Below are positions 53,926 to 64,000 of a stretch of DNA of 64,000 nucleotides, piece after piece. The DNA comes from Linepithema humile (taxonomy: Eukaryota; Arthropoda; Insecta; Hymenoptera; Formicidae): positions 22,089,918-22,153,917 of the forward strand of contig NC_090130.1 in NCBI RefSeq assembly GCF_040581485.1, in the 5' to 3' direction. A program made the position numbers and the translations under genes. Under the pieces are notes generated by a model. The model did no database searches. It was not told the origin of the DNA and was given only the letters and a program-made list of their open reading frames with translations. Each line of letters starts with the position of its first letter. The first letter of the stretch is position 1.

Positions 53926-56900
53926 TGCGCGAGCGGGGGTGGGCGAGAACCGATAAATAACCTCTGGTTTATTAGCGAGATACGCCGCGGGATGGGGGGG
54001 AGAGCGGTTAAATTAGCGAGAATATTAGCACACATTTACGCCGCTCGTGCGCTGCCGGAATGACGCGCGCGAACATTAGTCTGCGACGCGAACAACGATG
54101 GTTTTGCGGATGGCGGTTCTCAAACAAGAGAGTGGAATTATGTAGCTTTTCAAATAAAAAGATAGCCGATTGGCGGATGGGAACAGAGTAGTTGATTACA
54201 CTGTTATTTATCGCCTCATTATTATTAGCGGTAATTTTATTCATCGGAACATTCATCAGCGACTTTTATCATCGAAGAAAAATCTTTTGAATTATTTCTA
54301 GTCATTTGTCTTCCCGCACTCGCAAGTGCGTAATCGTTTGCACATTCTCGCGAGTAGTTTCTTCCCTGCGCTGATCCTGTGCATGCGATTTTCAGGCGCA
54401 AGTTGGTTAGCGGCATACATACGCTTGTGTGCGCGAGCCGCGGAGGGTTACACACAGTAACAAGCTGGCAACGGTTCTAACTACTGTCCAGGCTGATATA
54501 TGTGACGGAAAATTGTGGACGAAGGGAGGGACAGCGAAAGAGAGAGAGGGAGAGTGAGAGAAAGAGGCAGAGCAAGAGAAAGCGCCCGGAGGAATGGTCG
54601 GCCTCTTCCTCGATGCACGTCTACACATGGACGTTTCTCGGCTATTTTATTTACGAATTATTTCATTTGTCCAACGTATTCTAATTAGAGCAGCTATTTC
54701 TAAGCCGCCGTCGCCGCTACCGTTCTCATCGCCGTCGTAATCGTCGTCGTCGTCGCCGTAAGCACCCTACCAAGTCCGACTAGCGTTGCGCGAGGCGCGG
54801 GGGCAACGGCCATGCTCTAATTGCATTACGGAAACATGAGTTTCCCCCGGCGAAATATATCACGAAACTTATCGCGCCGCGAAGAAACTGCCGTGGGCTC
54901 GCTCGCATGCACTTCGGCGCAAGTGCAAGCCTCGTAAGCTCCGGGGTCCGCCTACACACGCGCCCTTATATACCTGCCCACCCACGCGAATCGTACATCA
55001 CGACGTGCGCACTTTCGTCTCGGTATGCAAAAACGCGGTATGTAGCTCGCCTCACCCCTGTTTTTTGCTCGATGCTATTCCTCGTAAAAGAAGCTCGTAC
55101 GCCAATACTAAAGAAGATGAAGATCAAGCGACCGTTTCAAGCTTAACGGTAGAAGTAGAAAGAGAGTTAAAAAGATAATACTGTAACAAATAACATGTGT
55201 CTAAACTCTTTCTCAACATCTTAACTCATAAATGTTTAAAGGAATTTTCTTTCGATGCATGTTTCTGATTCGCAAGAAATGGCACTAATCAATATTATTT
55301 CATCAGTTCTACAAATTAAAATAAAGATGTATATACAAACAGTATAATTTAATAAAATAACTGATTAACTTAATAATATAATTATATTTAATATTTTATT
55401 TACAATAAAATTTATAGGAAAATCAATTTTTTAAAGAAATATTATCTCATCAAAACCAACCGAGAAAAGCTGACAAGAATGAAAAATACTGAACACAAAC
55501 AACGTTCTGCCAAATGTTTCAGGTTTATCGTTTTTCCGATCGCGACGACACAATTAGCGCCGTCCGCGCTATGACGAAGCGCCGCGGCTCCGTAATTACC
55601 GCGGCGTTGCGTGGGCGCTCAGGAACGCGATGGAAATAAATATAAACGACGCGCAACGCAGCTCGCTGTGCGTCAACTTCGCGGATCGCTACCGGTGGGC
55701 CCTCCTTAAACTTGATTTGTGCTCAATTACCGCGATCCTCCGCCCTCGCGTCCTCCTCATTCTCGCTCGCTCCAAGCCAACGCGAGACGTTCGCAACGAT
55801 TTTATTTATACGCGTCGCAAGCCAGCCGCGTCTCCGCGGCGTCGCGGCGCAACGAGAAAAAAAAATAGAAGAAAATGAGAAGGAGACGGAGGCAAATAAG
55901 ACACGCATTCTGTCGCGCACCGATGCATCAGAAAACGCGGCGCAATTCGTTTCGCATTTTATATCCGACCGCGGGCGCATCCTATATTCCGCACGCCGTA
56001 TCCCGCGCTGGTTCTCTCAGTGTGTCGCGTATACATCCCCGTGGAACGACGGGTAACCTGGATTATTTCGATCTTCGCTCCCGCTAAAGTTAGCCAAAGA
56101 GATTACTGCGGCGCGACACGATTTCATCCATGAGAAGAGGCGGGGGTGGAGGTTGCAGAGGCCGGATTGTGACGCGACTGTGTCGCTTAAATATCACGGT
56201 AAACAGGGTCCGCTGTAATTCGAATGCCGGCGCAGGTGCCACGCGGAAACATCTATCAAGATAGCGAGATTGGGGGCGCGAGACACCGGCCCGTTCCCTA
56301 TAGGCAGAAAGGGCGGAAGGAAGAACAGGACGGGGTGGATCAACTCGAAGAAACGGGGGATTTCCGCGGGACAGAAAGGACTAAGCTTTCACAGGGCGGC
56401 TCTCCGTGTCGTCTTAACCCTTTCCAGCTAATACCGGATCGCAGGGAATTAACGGTCGCGACGACGATCGTGTCTTCGGAAACCTCTTCCCGAATTAATG
56501 CGGATCGGCTGTCTAATAATTCACGAGCTGTGAAAATATCGCGCGGTTATTTTAAAATTTTATCGAAAAACGGTTATCATCGTGAAAGGAAATACAAGAA
56601 ATTCTTAGAATATAAAATACAGCTTCGCGAGAGCGCTAGTTTATCAAAGATGATCGAAAAAAATACAAATGAGAAAATTATTAAAAGCTGAAACACTGCA
56701 TTACGAAAGCGGTATCTACGATGTGATTCCTTTTTATTTTTCAAATAACAAATCGCAGAAAATCAAACAAAATGCGTGATTCACCGTGTAATGATGATTT
56801 ATGAGTACCGGAAATATCACAATGTTGCCTGGAATCTTTATTAAGATTTTTTATTATTACGCAAGATAAAATAATGATTTGAAAACAAAACCTAATTTGA

Positions 56901-58032
56901 TTGTAATCAATGAAATAGCAATATTTCTACGTTCGAAATAATTGACTCGGATGTCGTTGCGTAAGCAGCGTGGGATGCAAAATTGTGTCAAAATTTCGTT
57001 TTGAATGACATACACACACGCTGAAATTTATTAGCATAGCGCGTGGTAATTTATTAATTAGTTATTAGGAATATACGCGTAATCTCGCGGACTACATTCC
57101 TCGATCCGTAAATTGCGAGTATACCGAAGACGGGCCGTAAAGTGTCAGCGCGGCGATCTCGCGCGTGCTTGTTCTTTTTTCGACTTGTCGCTTTTAACCG
57201 CATCAGCCTGCGCCGACCGTTTCGTAATCTATGTCTCATTCGCCGAGATATCCGCGAACTGCCTACGCTAATGACAAGTGATTTCTGGCCGTTAACGTAA
57301 TTGTCAGTACGGTTGCACTTATCGGCCCTGCGACGACGACAACGGTGATGTCTTCGCGAAACGTCCTCGAATGCGATTGCGTCTACCTACCGGTTCGCCG
57401 GGACATTAACGATGTCGAGATTGCAACAACATTGCAATGTATTATCTCCGCAAAAATTATAATGACTAGCGAGAAGGCCGGGTAGACAACGGCAATAAAG
57501 AGGGAATCGCGATCAGCGCCTGATATCAATTGCGAGCGACTCGGGTATTGCGTCTGCCAATACGATAGCCATTGCGGGAGAGAAGATAGAAAAGGTTGGA
57601 GAAGAGAAAAGGCAGACGTCGCGAAGCGAGAGAAAATTTCGTGGCTGAGAAAACAGAGAAGCCGAGCGAAAACGACCGGGAAAGAGATTGTCGAGAGTGC
57701 AGACGCGACTGACGGCCCAGATACGAAAATCGTAAACTCGCTACATAATAGCGGCTAGTATAATATCCAGCACGGCACTTCGCGCCGAGATTAAAGGTGC
57801 ATAAAGCGAACGCGGCGCATAAACGTTTTACAAGCTCTTCACCTTCATAGCCGCGAGAGGCGGCGCGCACAGCGCGAGCGAGATATTATTTTAAACACTG
57901 CGTGTGCAACGTAGTACGCGTACGTTACGCCGGTACGCGCGTCGTTCGACATTGTTAAGATGCATTTATATTATGCGAGCGCGAGCCGGCCAGAGTATGG
58001 AACGCATTCGTTCGTATATAAATGGTGATTGA

Positions 58033-58054
58033 GAGCGAACGGAGTTGTTCGCTC
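58033..58054. other. Hairpin just downstream of a TATA-like site
   Basis: GAGCGAAC and GTTCGCTC pair perfectly around GGAGTT. TATATAAA lies at 58015-58022, 10 bases before the hairpin. Confidence 0.65.
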
Positions 58055-59945
58055 GAGTAAAAGCGCCTACTATTCAATAATAATAAACTGTAAATTTACA
58101 CGACAGATTCCGATAAAATTCACGGTTCTTGGAAAATAAGTGTGGTTTCATTATTTAATTATAATTAAAATAATTGTAATATTATTATATTGTGTAATCA
58201 ATTTACTTTGTAATTAATTTTTTACGAATTGCAATATCGTAAAAATAAAGTAAAATTTTTTCTTTCGTCGAAATATTTCGCAAATAGTACGTGAATCACT
58301 AATGAAGGAATTCGTCCGCAACAGCGTATCTATATGCTCCTGCCACAAGCACAAGCGAATAAACTAACCTATACTGGTGCTTGCATATGTAAATGCATCT
58401 CTTTACGCTTGCTCGGTTCCGTCTGCTTCTACTCGGCCTCGCAGAAATTATTTCGTTCGCATGGACGGCGACGGTGGGCCTGGATATAGGCTGCGTGAGC
58501 GAAAGAAAGTAACGAAACCGTACGCCAAATATTAGCGGCACGTGGATTTTTACGCGACAAAGCAGCGGTAATCTAATAATATTTTCATGGACCGTAAAGA
58601 AACTTTAGTGCGTCAATGTAGATTCAGCGCGATAAAACACGCCGGAGTCGGAACATTACATTCGGATGCGAACGAATGAATTGTATGGGAAAGCGTGCGC
58701 GGATTATGGCAAGGCATTATACGAAGTTATGTAACCTGATATTTTCAATCGACAATGATGCGATCGAGGCAAAATGTTTCCGATTAGTCCTAACGATCCA
58801 GAATAAATTTCGTTTTATCGGAGACGGAATGATCTCTCCACGACGGTATTACAGTGATTCTAAGTGTAACATGAAATTTAGCGCTGAATCTATTTTTAAT
58901 AACAATTTTATAACTCATCCTAAAACTATTTTACCTTTTTTTATACATTACTTTTCTAATCTTACGTTATGAAACTATTCCTCGATTAGATGGCGTGTGT
59001 GCAATCTCTATGTTCTCTTTTTTATATCTTTCTTACATCTTCCTAACTATTATGAGCAACTACTTCGTGATTATTTCGCAAATATTCACTTTCATCGAGA
59101 TCACGCGATGTAACAAGCAAAGTTACGAGTATCAATAACGCATACGTCAAAGCGAGTTAAATCGGAGACAGAAAAAGGTGCTGTTGCAATCAGCGCTTTC
59201 TTGAGGTCATAGAAAAACACAAATTACGATGATTTCGAAATTCAGCACGCCCGCTTGACTCGTCTCGCGGACTTGCTGACACGCATACGCCTACCGCGCC
59301 GTTTGTACTCGCGTGATTGGCGCGCTGAAATAATCAGCTCGTTGCAACGTCAACGTGCAATCGCTGGTGCTGGGGCTCCGGTCGTGCACGCCTCGTTCCG
59401 TTTGATGTACGGGCGTAATTTCAGGGTGTCTGGAATTCGCATATGACACGTGCGACGTGCCGTATGATTCGACGCCCGACCGCCGCTCTCATGCCCGCCG
59501 GTCTAGAAAAAGTTTCTCGCTTGGCACGCATGCAGCGAGCTTTCGATCGTCGTCGCGCGGGAAGATTCGATCACGGTCGAGAGATAAATTTTGTTTATAC
59601 TCGCGAGCACGCAAAAGTCTGAATACAGACTATAAAATTCCAGATTATCGCAGCTCTTCATGACAAATGCTTATGAATGAAATATGTGTTTCATAGTTTT
59701 TCAACAATTTTTATTCTAGAGTATATTTCAGAGTTATCGAATCCTTTCAGTTACAAATAGTAGAGAAAAAAACTGAGATGAAAGGTAACAACGTTTTTAA
59801 TCAATTTTTTTTTCTTGCAAAACTCACGTAATAAAAATAATCTGCAATTTTATTGACATTTCCGTAGGAATGACAATTATGATTATTTTATGCGCACACG
59901 AGTACAATTGCGCGATGAATGTATGTATAAAATGTGTAACAGTCT

Positions 59946-59951
59946 ACTCAC
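59946..59951 (-). other. hth: Splice donor of the hth homeodomain exon
   Basis: On the minus strand the exon is followed directly by GTGAGT, a strong consensus 5' splice site. The Trp codon is interrupted as TG|G (phase 2). Read through without splicing, the frame gives TGG then TGA, so an unspliced transcript stops immediately after Trp48. Confidence 0.9.
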
Positions 59952-60028
59952 CAGTTGTTGACTTGAAGAATCGTCAACCCCGTGTCCTGTGCCAGCTGCT
60001 TTTTCTGGTCTTCCGAAGGGTAGGGATG
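59952..60028 (-). CDS. hth: homothorax (MEIS-type TALE homeobox) internal exon, middle of the homeodomain
   Basis: Reading the minus strand from 60028 down gives 25 full codons plus two bases, starting HPYPSEDQKKQLAQ and ending LTILQVNNW, with the Trp codon split after TG. This matches the MEIS/Homothorax homeodomain. It includes the Pro-Tyr-Pro loop insertion that defines TALE homeodomains, helix 2 and the first half of recognition helix 3, up to Trp48. The Asp after Ser-Glu is, as I recall, what insect Hth has where vertebrate MEIS has Glu. Upstream is a pyrimidine-rich CTTTCTCTGCTTGCAG acceptor, and downstream a GTGAGT donor. The exon begins in phase 0 and is 77 bp, so skipping it would shift the frame. 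Hth is a nuclear DNA-binding cofactor that partners Extradenticle and Hox proteins. The DNA-contacting Asn51 should lie in the next exon, which is not in this window. PREP and TGIF relatives differ in this segment, so hth is the preferred identity. Confidence 0.96.
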
Positions 60029-60062
60029 CTGCAAGCAGAGAAAGCAAACACACTTCGTTAAT
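60029..60062 (-). other. hth: Splice acceptor, polypyrimidine tract and probable branch point of the hth exon
   Basis: On the minus strand the bases before the exon read TTTGCTTTCTCTGCTTGCAG, a pyrimidine-rich tract ending in CAG. A branch-point-like TTAAC lies at 60057-60061, about 30 bases upstream of the acceptor, which is the usual distance. Together with the donor this marks an authentic internal exon and argues against a processed pseudogene. Confidence 0.85.
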
Positions 60063-63054
60063 GATGAAATTGAGCATGAACGGTATCTCGCGTACTTAAG
60101 TAACCATTAACGCGACGCGAGCCAAAAACTCAGACACCAATTAGCGCGGAAACTGCTGACCGGAGATCGCAATTATTAAATACTAGTCCACGACAGAACA
60201 GTCACGTCAAGCGCAACAATTAGCGGACGTAAAATGCGGAAATAAAAGAAGAAAGAAAAAAAAACAGGGAATTTTTATTCGGTCTCGCTCCACCATCGCT
60301 TCATCGTTTCACGTCTCGTCGACAAACGCGTGGCGGGCTTTCAAACAATTTATCGAGTGATTTATCGCGCACCAAGGTAAGTACATAGAGCAACACAGCG
60401 CGCCGCGCGCGAACTTTTATCTGCGCGACGATCCGCGCATTACAGGCACCGCGTCGTCTGGGCGCACCTGCGAAATATTATTTATTGCTGGCCAACAACA
60501 ACAATAAAAAAAAAGGAACAGAGACGTAGAAGCAAGAGGAGGGGAGAGGGGGGGGGAGAGAATGGCGGAAGAGACAGCGGTGCGGTAAAAAGTTCCTCCT
60601 ATGTCGCGCGCTCGGACGATCGCGTTTTATCGCGCGGTCGCATCGGCGCAGATGCGCTCGTGCTACACCGAAACGATCCGCCAGCCGCGACACGCCGTCG
60701 CTCGTATTCCTTTTCGCGAAGGAGAAACTATACAAGAGCGCACCAAAGAAATACGAGAACGATACTAACGTAGTAAAGGAGACCGACAAAAAGAAAAAAA
60801 TTGCTCGATTTTTGCTCAACTTGGAGCAACGCGCTGGCACATTGGCTAGCTTCGCGCAAAAAATTTTTATTATTCCATATTTTCTTCGTAAATAGAAGGA
60901 ACGTCAACTATTATTGAAAAATAAATTACCAGAGTGGAAAAAAATAAGTAATGTTAATACGAATCAGCAGTAATAAATATAAGAATAAATGTATTTTCTC
61001 TTAGTTGAGAAGAAAATATTTATATCGTAAGATCTTTAAATTCGGTTGCTTCGTATTCATCAAGTGAAATGCAGATAGATAAATTATACGCTCGCCGGAT
61101 ATGTCATCGATCTTACTACACAAGCGTATAAATTCGTACAGCATTCCAACCGCTCTTCCGGAGAAGTTACTGCGCGCATTAATATCGCGCTCGCAATAAG
61201 AGCGGAATCTTTCCGATGCTGTTACGCAGTCAACTCTGTGCCAAGCTTCTAAAAGATGTATAACACACGTGCGACATGGCGCACTTGCGTGCTACGTCAA
61301 ACCCGGTATCTTTCTTCAACGCATGACATTAACCTTCGTTGAATTTAAGAGAGCGCTGTTTAGAATACATAATATCAGCGTCGCGTCGGATAGTTTCTGC
61401 CGCACTAAAATTGATTCATTAATTCACCGCAACCCGCAAATAGTCGAGATAGTCGTTGCCACGCAAATAACTCGAAGAAAACTTTTGCTTTGTAGTCGAA
61501 AAACAAAATAAAAGATTAATGAACCGACTATTAAAACAGTATGCACGCGATGTGGAAAACCGTCAGCGACGCTCAATTACATTTACACCAAGCAAAACGT
61601 ATTAATTTCGCGGGCGCAGCGACATCTCAATTTTAATCCCGCATTAACCGCAATTATGAAATTAGACGCACGTAATCGTCACAAGTAAATAGTCCGCCGA
61701 CAGTTGCGTTCCCAACGGAGACGATCCCTCCGAAGACGATTCGTGCACGACACGCGATGGCCACATCGGTTAATTTCCTCGATGTAAGAGAAAACTGAAC
61801 TTTACGATTTGCATCGAAAATTACTTCAGCGCTGCTCTCCGCGCCCAAATTTTGACTCTTAAAATATTGACGTATAATTAAGCGTGTACCAAGCAAATAA
61901 AAGCATTCGTTATAATCTCACGATATACATCATATTTTGATGTATGCGCATCGATCTCGACATAAAATTAACGTTAACTATGTTCGGCCCGTGCCAAGCT
62001 ATCGACCAGCACGAAAGGATCCGGCTGCGCATAAAAGCCCGCGGCTGCACCGCAAGCGGGCGAACCGCATCATATTTTTACATAATTAGCACGTGGCGCT
62101 CGCGGTATTACGTCACTCCCCTTCCTACGGCGCCGATCGTATACTTTTTGCCGAAGCCTGCGGTATTTTTGGAAACCACCGCAGCCCGCAGATCTATCCC
62201 CCCCGAGCCCCTTTCTCAACCGGCACTGTATCATGTTTCTTGGAGGCGAGCCACGGTATACATACATCAGAAGCGTGGCTCCGTCCCCCCCCCCACCCGA
62301 TCCCCTCCCCCCTCCCCTCTTTTCCCCCTCGGCGTACACCCCATTGTGCGCCGGTGTATATTCGATCCGAGCGATTCTTATCCTAATTAAATCGGCCGAG
62401 CGCATTGTCTGGGCGTAGAGTTTCCATCGGATCTCCGCGGATATCTAACGCCGCGTATAAAGCCGCGTCGAGAGGAGGATTGAGACGATCGCGCGCAGCG
62501 AGACGAGAGCACCGCGATCCAATGCGCGATCGATGTGCGCCAAATTGCGGATTCGACGACGCGATCGACATACGTATAGCGGCGTGTGCCTCGAGTGAAT
62601 ATCGGCGACAGGCCGATTGGGGCAAGGTATGCGGGCTTTCATTAGATTATCGCGATTCGGATCGACCACGTCTATCGGTTAATTTCCCTTTACGTATGGA
62701 ATGGATGGGTGATGAAAAGTTGATACACTCCACGAGGATTCCACATACGTATAAACGGCGCGCGCTTCATTTTCAATGCCAAGAGCATACGCGCGAATAA
62801 CGACGTACACTTATTAAATGGAAATTATTAAGTTTGCGCAGTAAACGTAACGTAATAATGATTGCCTGTCTCTCACTCGTCGGTGTGTCGATCAATGATG
62901 TATGGCTTTGAATTATGGAAATAGGCGATATTCGGTGAAGCGATACCGCAGTTTCCCTTTACGGTTCGCCTTCTCCGGAGATAAGTTGCTCATGGGTTCG
63001 TTGGTGTATGCATAAAACAATCAAGATAATTGTCGAAGCTACGTGGGGACTGGT

Positions 63055-63085
<31 letters not shown>

Positions 63086-63116
63086 ATGGCTGGCTGGCTG
63101 GCTGGCTGGCTGGCTG
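63055..63116. repeat. TGGC tetranucleotide microsatellite
   Basis: Fifteen and a half tandem TGGC units occur with a single interruption (TGGA at 63083-63086). This is the longest pure microsatellite in the window. The near purity suggests recent slippage. Confidence 0.97.
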
Positions 63117-64000
63117 CTTTCCACCCTCCGCGTGATTCGAGATAGTTGCTGGAAGCGAAGGAGGAAGCAGCGAGGGAGGGAGATGGAAAGCAGGAGCTAT
63201 CCAATTACATTGAAAACAATAGTCTTAAGTGCTCGTGGCGGTCCGTTCTGGGCCACCCCCGACCCTGTACCGCCGATGCTTTTCCACGAGGGTTTCCCGT
63301 TCCCTTCCTGGCTGCGTAATGCTCGTGACGACGCGTACGTTTGACTTCAAAAAGATATTGCCTGCGGAGTACTGCACGAGATGGCATACTTTCCATTTCT
63401 CGAATGCTTTCCATTACAACGCGTTGTAATTTTCAAATGGAAAACCGCACATCGTGTCGCTTTATCATTCTCAATATCTTGACGCGCGCGTATCAGCGAG
63501 ATTTAGAATTAATATCGATAACGGAATTGATGATAAAAAAATCTACTCGCCACGATGTTATCGCTTCATCGAATACAAATCCGAGATGCGAAGAAAACGG
63601 AGGAAGGCGGAAACGAGAATGAAACGCGCCGTGCTGCGAAAGCCGACGGCACGACTCGGTGGCCAAACAAGCGATAAAATGAAAATGAGCGGTAAAAAGA
63701 CAATATGAAAACCATTTGGGTTCTCCCGTGGACTGGGGTGGGAACGAGCCAGGCGGAAGCGGGGCTAAGTGTGTAAATGAGTCCGTAGTTTAGCCCGATT
63801 GCCTCTAGACGACCCCTTTCCGCGGTGCGCTAACCTCATCCACGGCCCGCTACCCTGATAGCAGCACCGGCGTAGCTGAAATAACCGTAGTCTTCCTGAG
63901 GAGCAAACTGCTCCCTAAGACAATTCTCGAGACAATGAGATCGTTCGTAGCCCGAATTCAAATCAGTACAAATAGACGATGGATTAAATGTCTGTATTAG

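Larger units (their letters stand above)
49001..54500 (-). other. hth: hth intron, non-coding block 9
   Basis: No gene was recognised. It contains AT-rich patches (49320-49620, 50800-50930, 51460-51610, 52900-53030), the degenerate repeat family at 53256-53870 and a GGA run (53899-53925). Two plus-strand frames, 49153-49512 (119 codons, hydrophobic) and 51827-52384 (185 codons), are not low-complexity. They show no domain I recognise and no convincing gene structure. Confidence 0.55.
54501..59951 (-). other. hth: hth intron, non-coding block 10, adjoining the exon donor
   Basis: No gene was recognised. It contains a GTC-type run (54741-54758), AT-rich patches (55160-55460, 56700-56960, 58080-58290, 58890-59000, 59680-59870) and a TATA-like site followed by a hairpin (58015-58054). 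A plus-strand frame of 155 codons (56224-56691) has no recognised domain. Next to the donor the sequence is AT-rich and includes a minus-strand AATAAA at 59849-59854. Confidence 0.6.
60029..64000 (-). other. hth: hth intron upstream of the homeodomain exon (partial)
   Basis: From the acceptor to the right edge no further hth exon is seen. I looked for a minus-strand match to the first homeodomain part (ending in a Trp-Leu-Phe-Gln-His-Leu type sequence before a donor) and found none, so that exon should lie beyond 64000. The block has a G-rich run near 60541-60558, AT-rich patches at 60860-61060, a C-rich run near 62285-62320 and the TGGC array at 63055-63116. Confidence 0.7.

Noticed and set aside
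56224..56691. 155-codon plus-strand frame with Lys/Glu-rich C-terminus
   Set aside because: The composition switches where the DNA turns AT-rich, no domain is recognised, and there is no supporting gene structure.
1..59951. Next homeodomain exon (FINARRR...) expected downstream on the minus strand
   Set aside because: Candidate ATCAT sites on the plus strand were checked for the conserved Met-Ile-Asp/Pro-Gln pattern and none fitted. The exon is probably outside the window.
60029..64000. Preceding homeodomain exon expected upstream on the minus strand
   Set aside because: No sequence encoding the Trp-Leu-Phe-Gln-His-Leu type end followed by a donor was seen. It is probably beyond 64000.

Overview
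This window looks like insect genomic DNA. It is CpG-rich outside short AT-rich patches and has almost no long coding sequence, and ordinary GT-AG splice signals flank the one exon I can identify. The combination of moderate GC, undepleted CpG and a very compact set of mobile elements fits a hymenopteran, perhaps an ant, but that placement is an inference and the species cannot be fixed from the sequence.

The one gene I can support is homothorax (hth, the insect MEIS orthologue), on the minus strand. A 77-bp internal exon at 59952-60028 encodes the TALE 'PYP' loop, helix 2 and the start of the recognition helix of the homeodomain, ending inside the Trp48 codon. It has a polypyrimidine tract and CAG acceptor upstream and a GTGAGT donor downstream. 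The exon for the first part of the homeodomain (minus-strand upstream, higher coordinates) was not found up to position 64000. The exon that should carry Phe-Ile-Asn51-Ala-Arg-Arg-Arg was not found anywhere from 59951 down to 1. The simplest reading is that the whole window is hth intron apart from these 77 bases: about 4 kb of the preceding intron (60029-64000) and at least 59.9 kb of the following one (1-59951).

The large intron alternates GC/CpG-rich stretches, which carry many chance overlapping open frames on both strands, with AT-rich patches every few kilobases. It holds many microsatellites: CT/GA, CGG, GAC, GGA, homopolymers, and a 62-bp TGGC array near the right end. It also has one clear non-autonomous TA-flanked element (MITE) at 41057-41367, a degenerate repeat family at 53.25-53.87 kb, a 54-55 bp repeat at 17.53-17.65 kb, and several strong hairpins. 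There is a promoter-like arrangement (GA tract, octamer, TATA box) on the plus strand near 36.1-36.3 kb. No tRNA, rRNA, CRISPR array, autonomous transposon or second protein-coding gene could be supported. Such a transposon-poor intron is a plausible home for cis-regulatory elements of hth, but no individual enhancer can be identified by reading alone.
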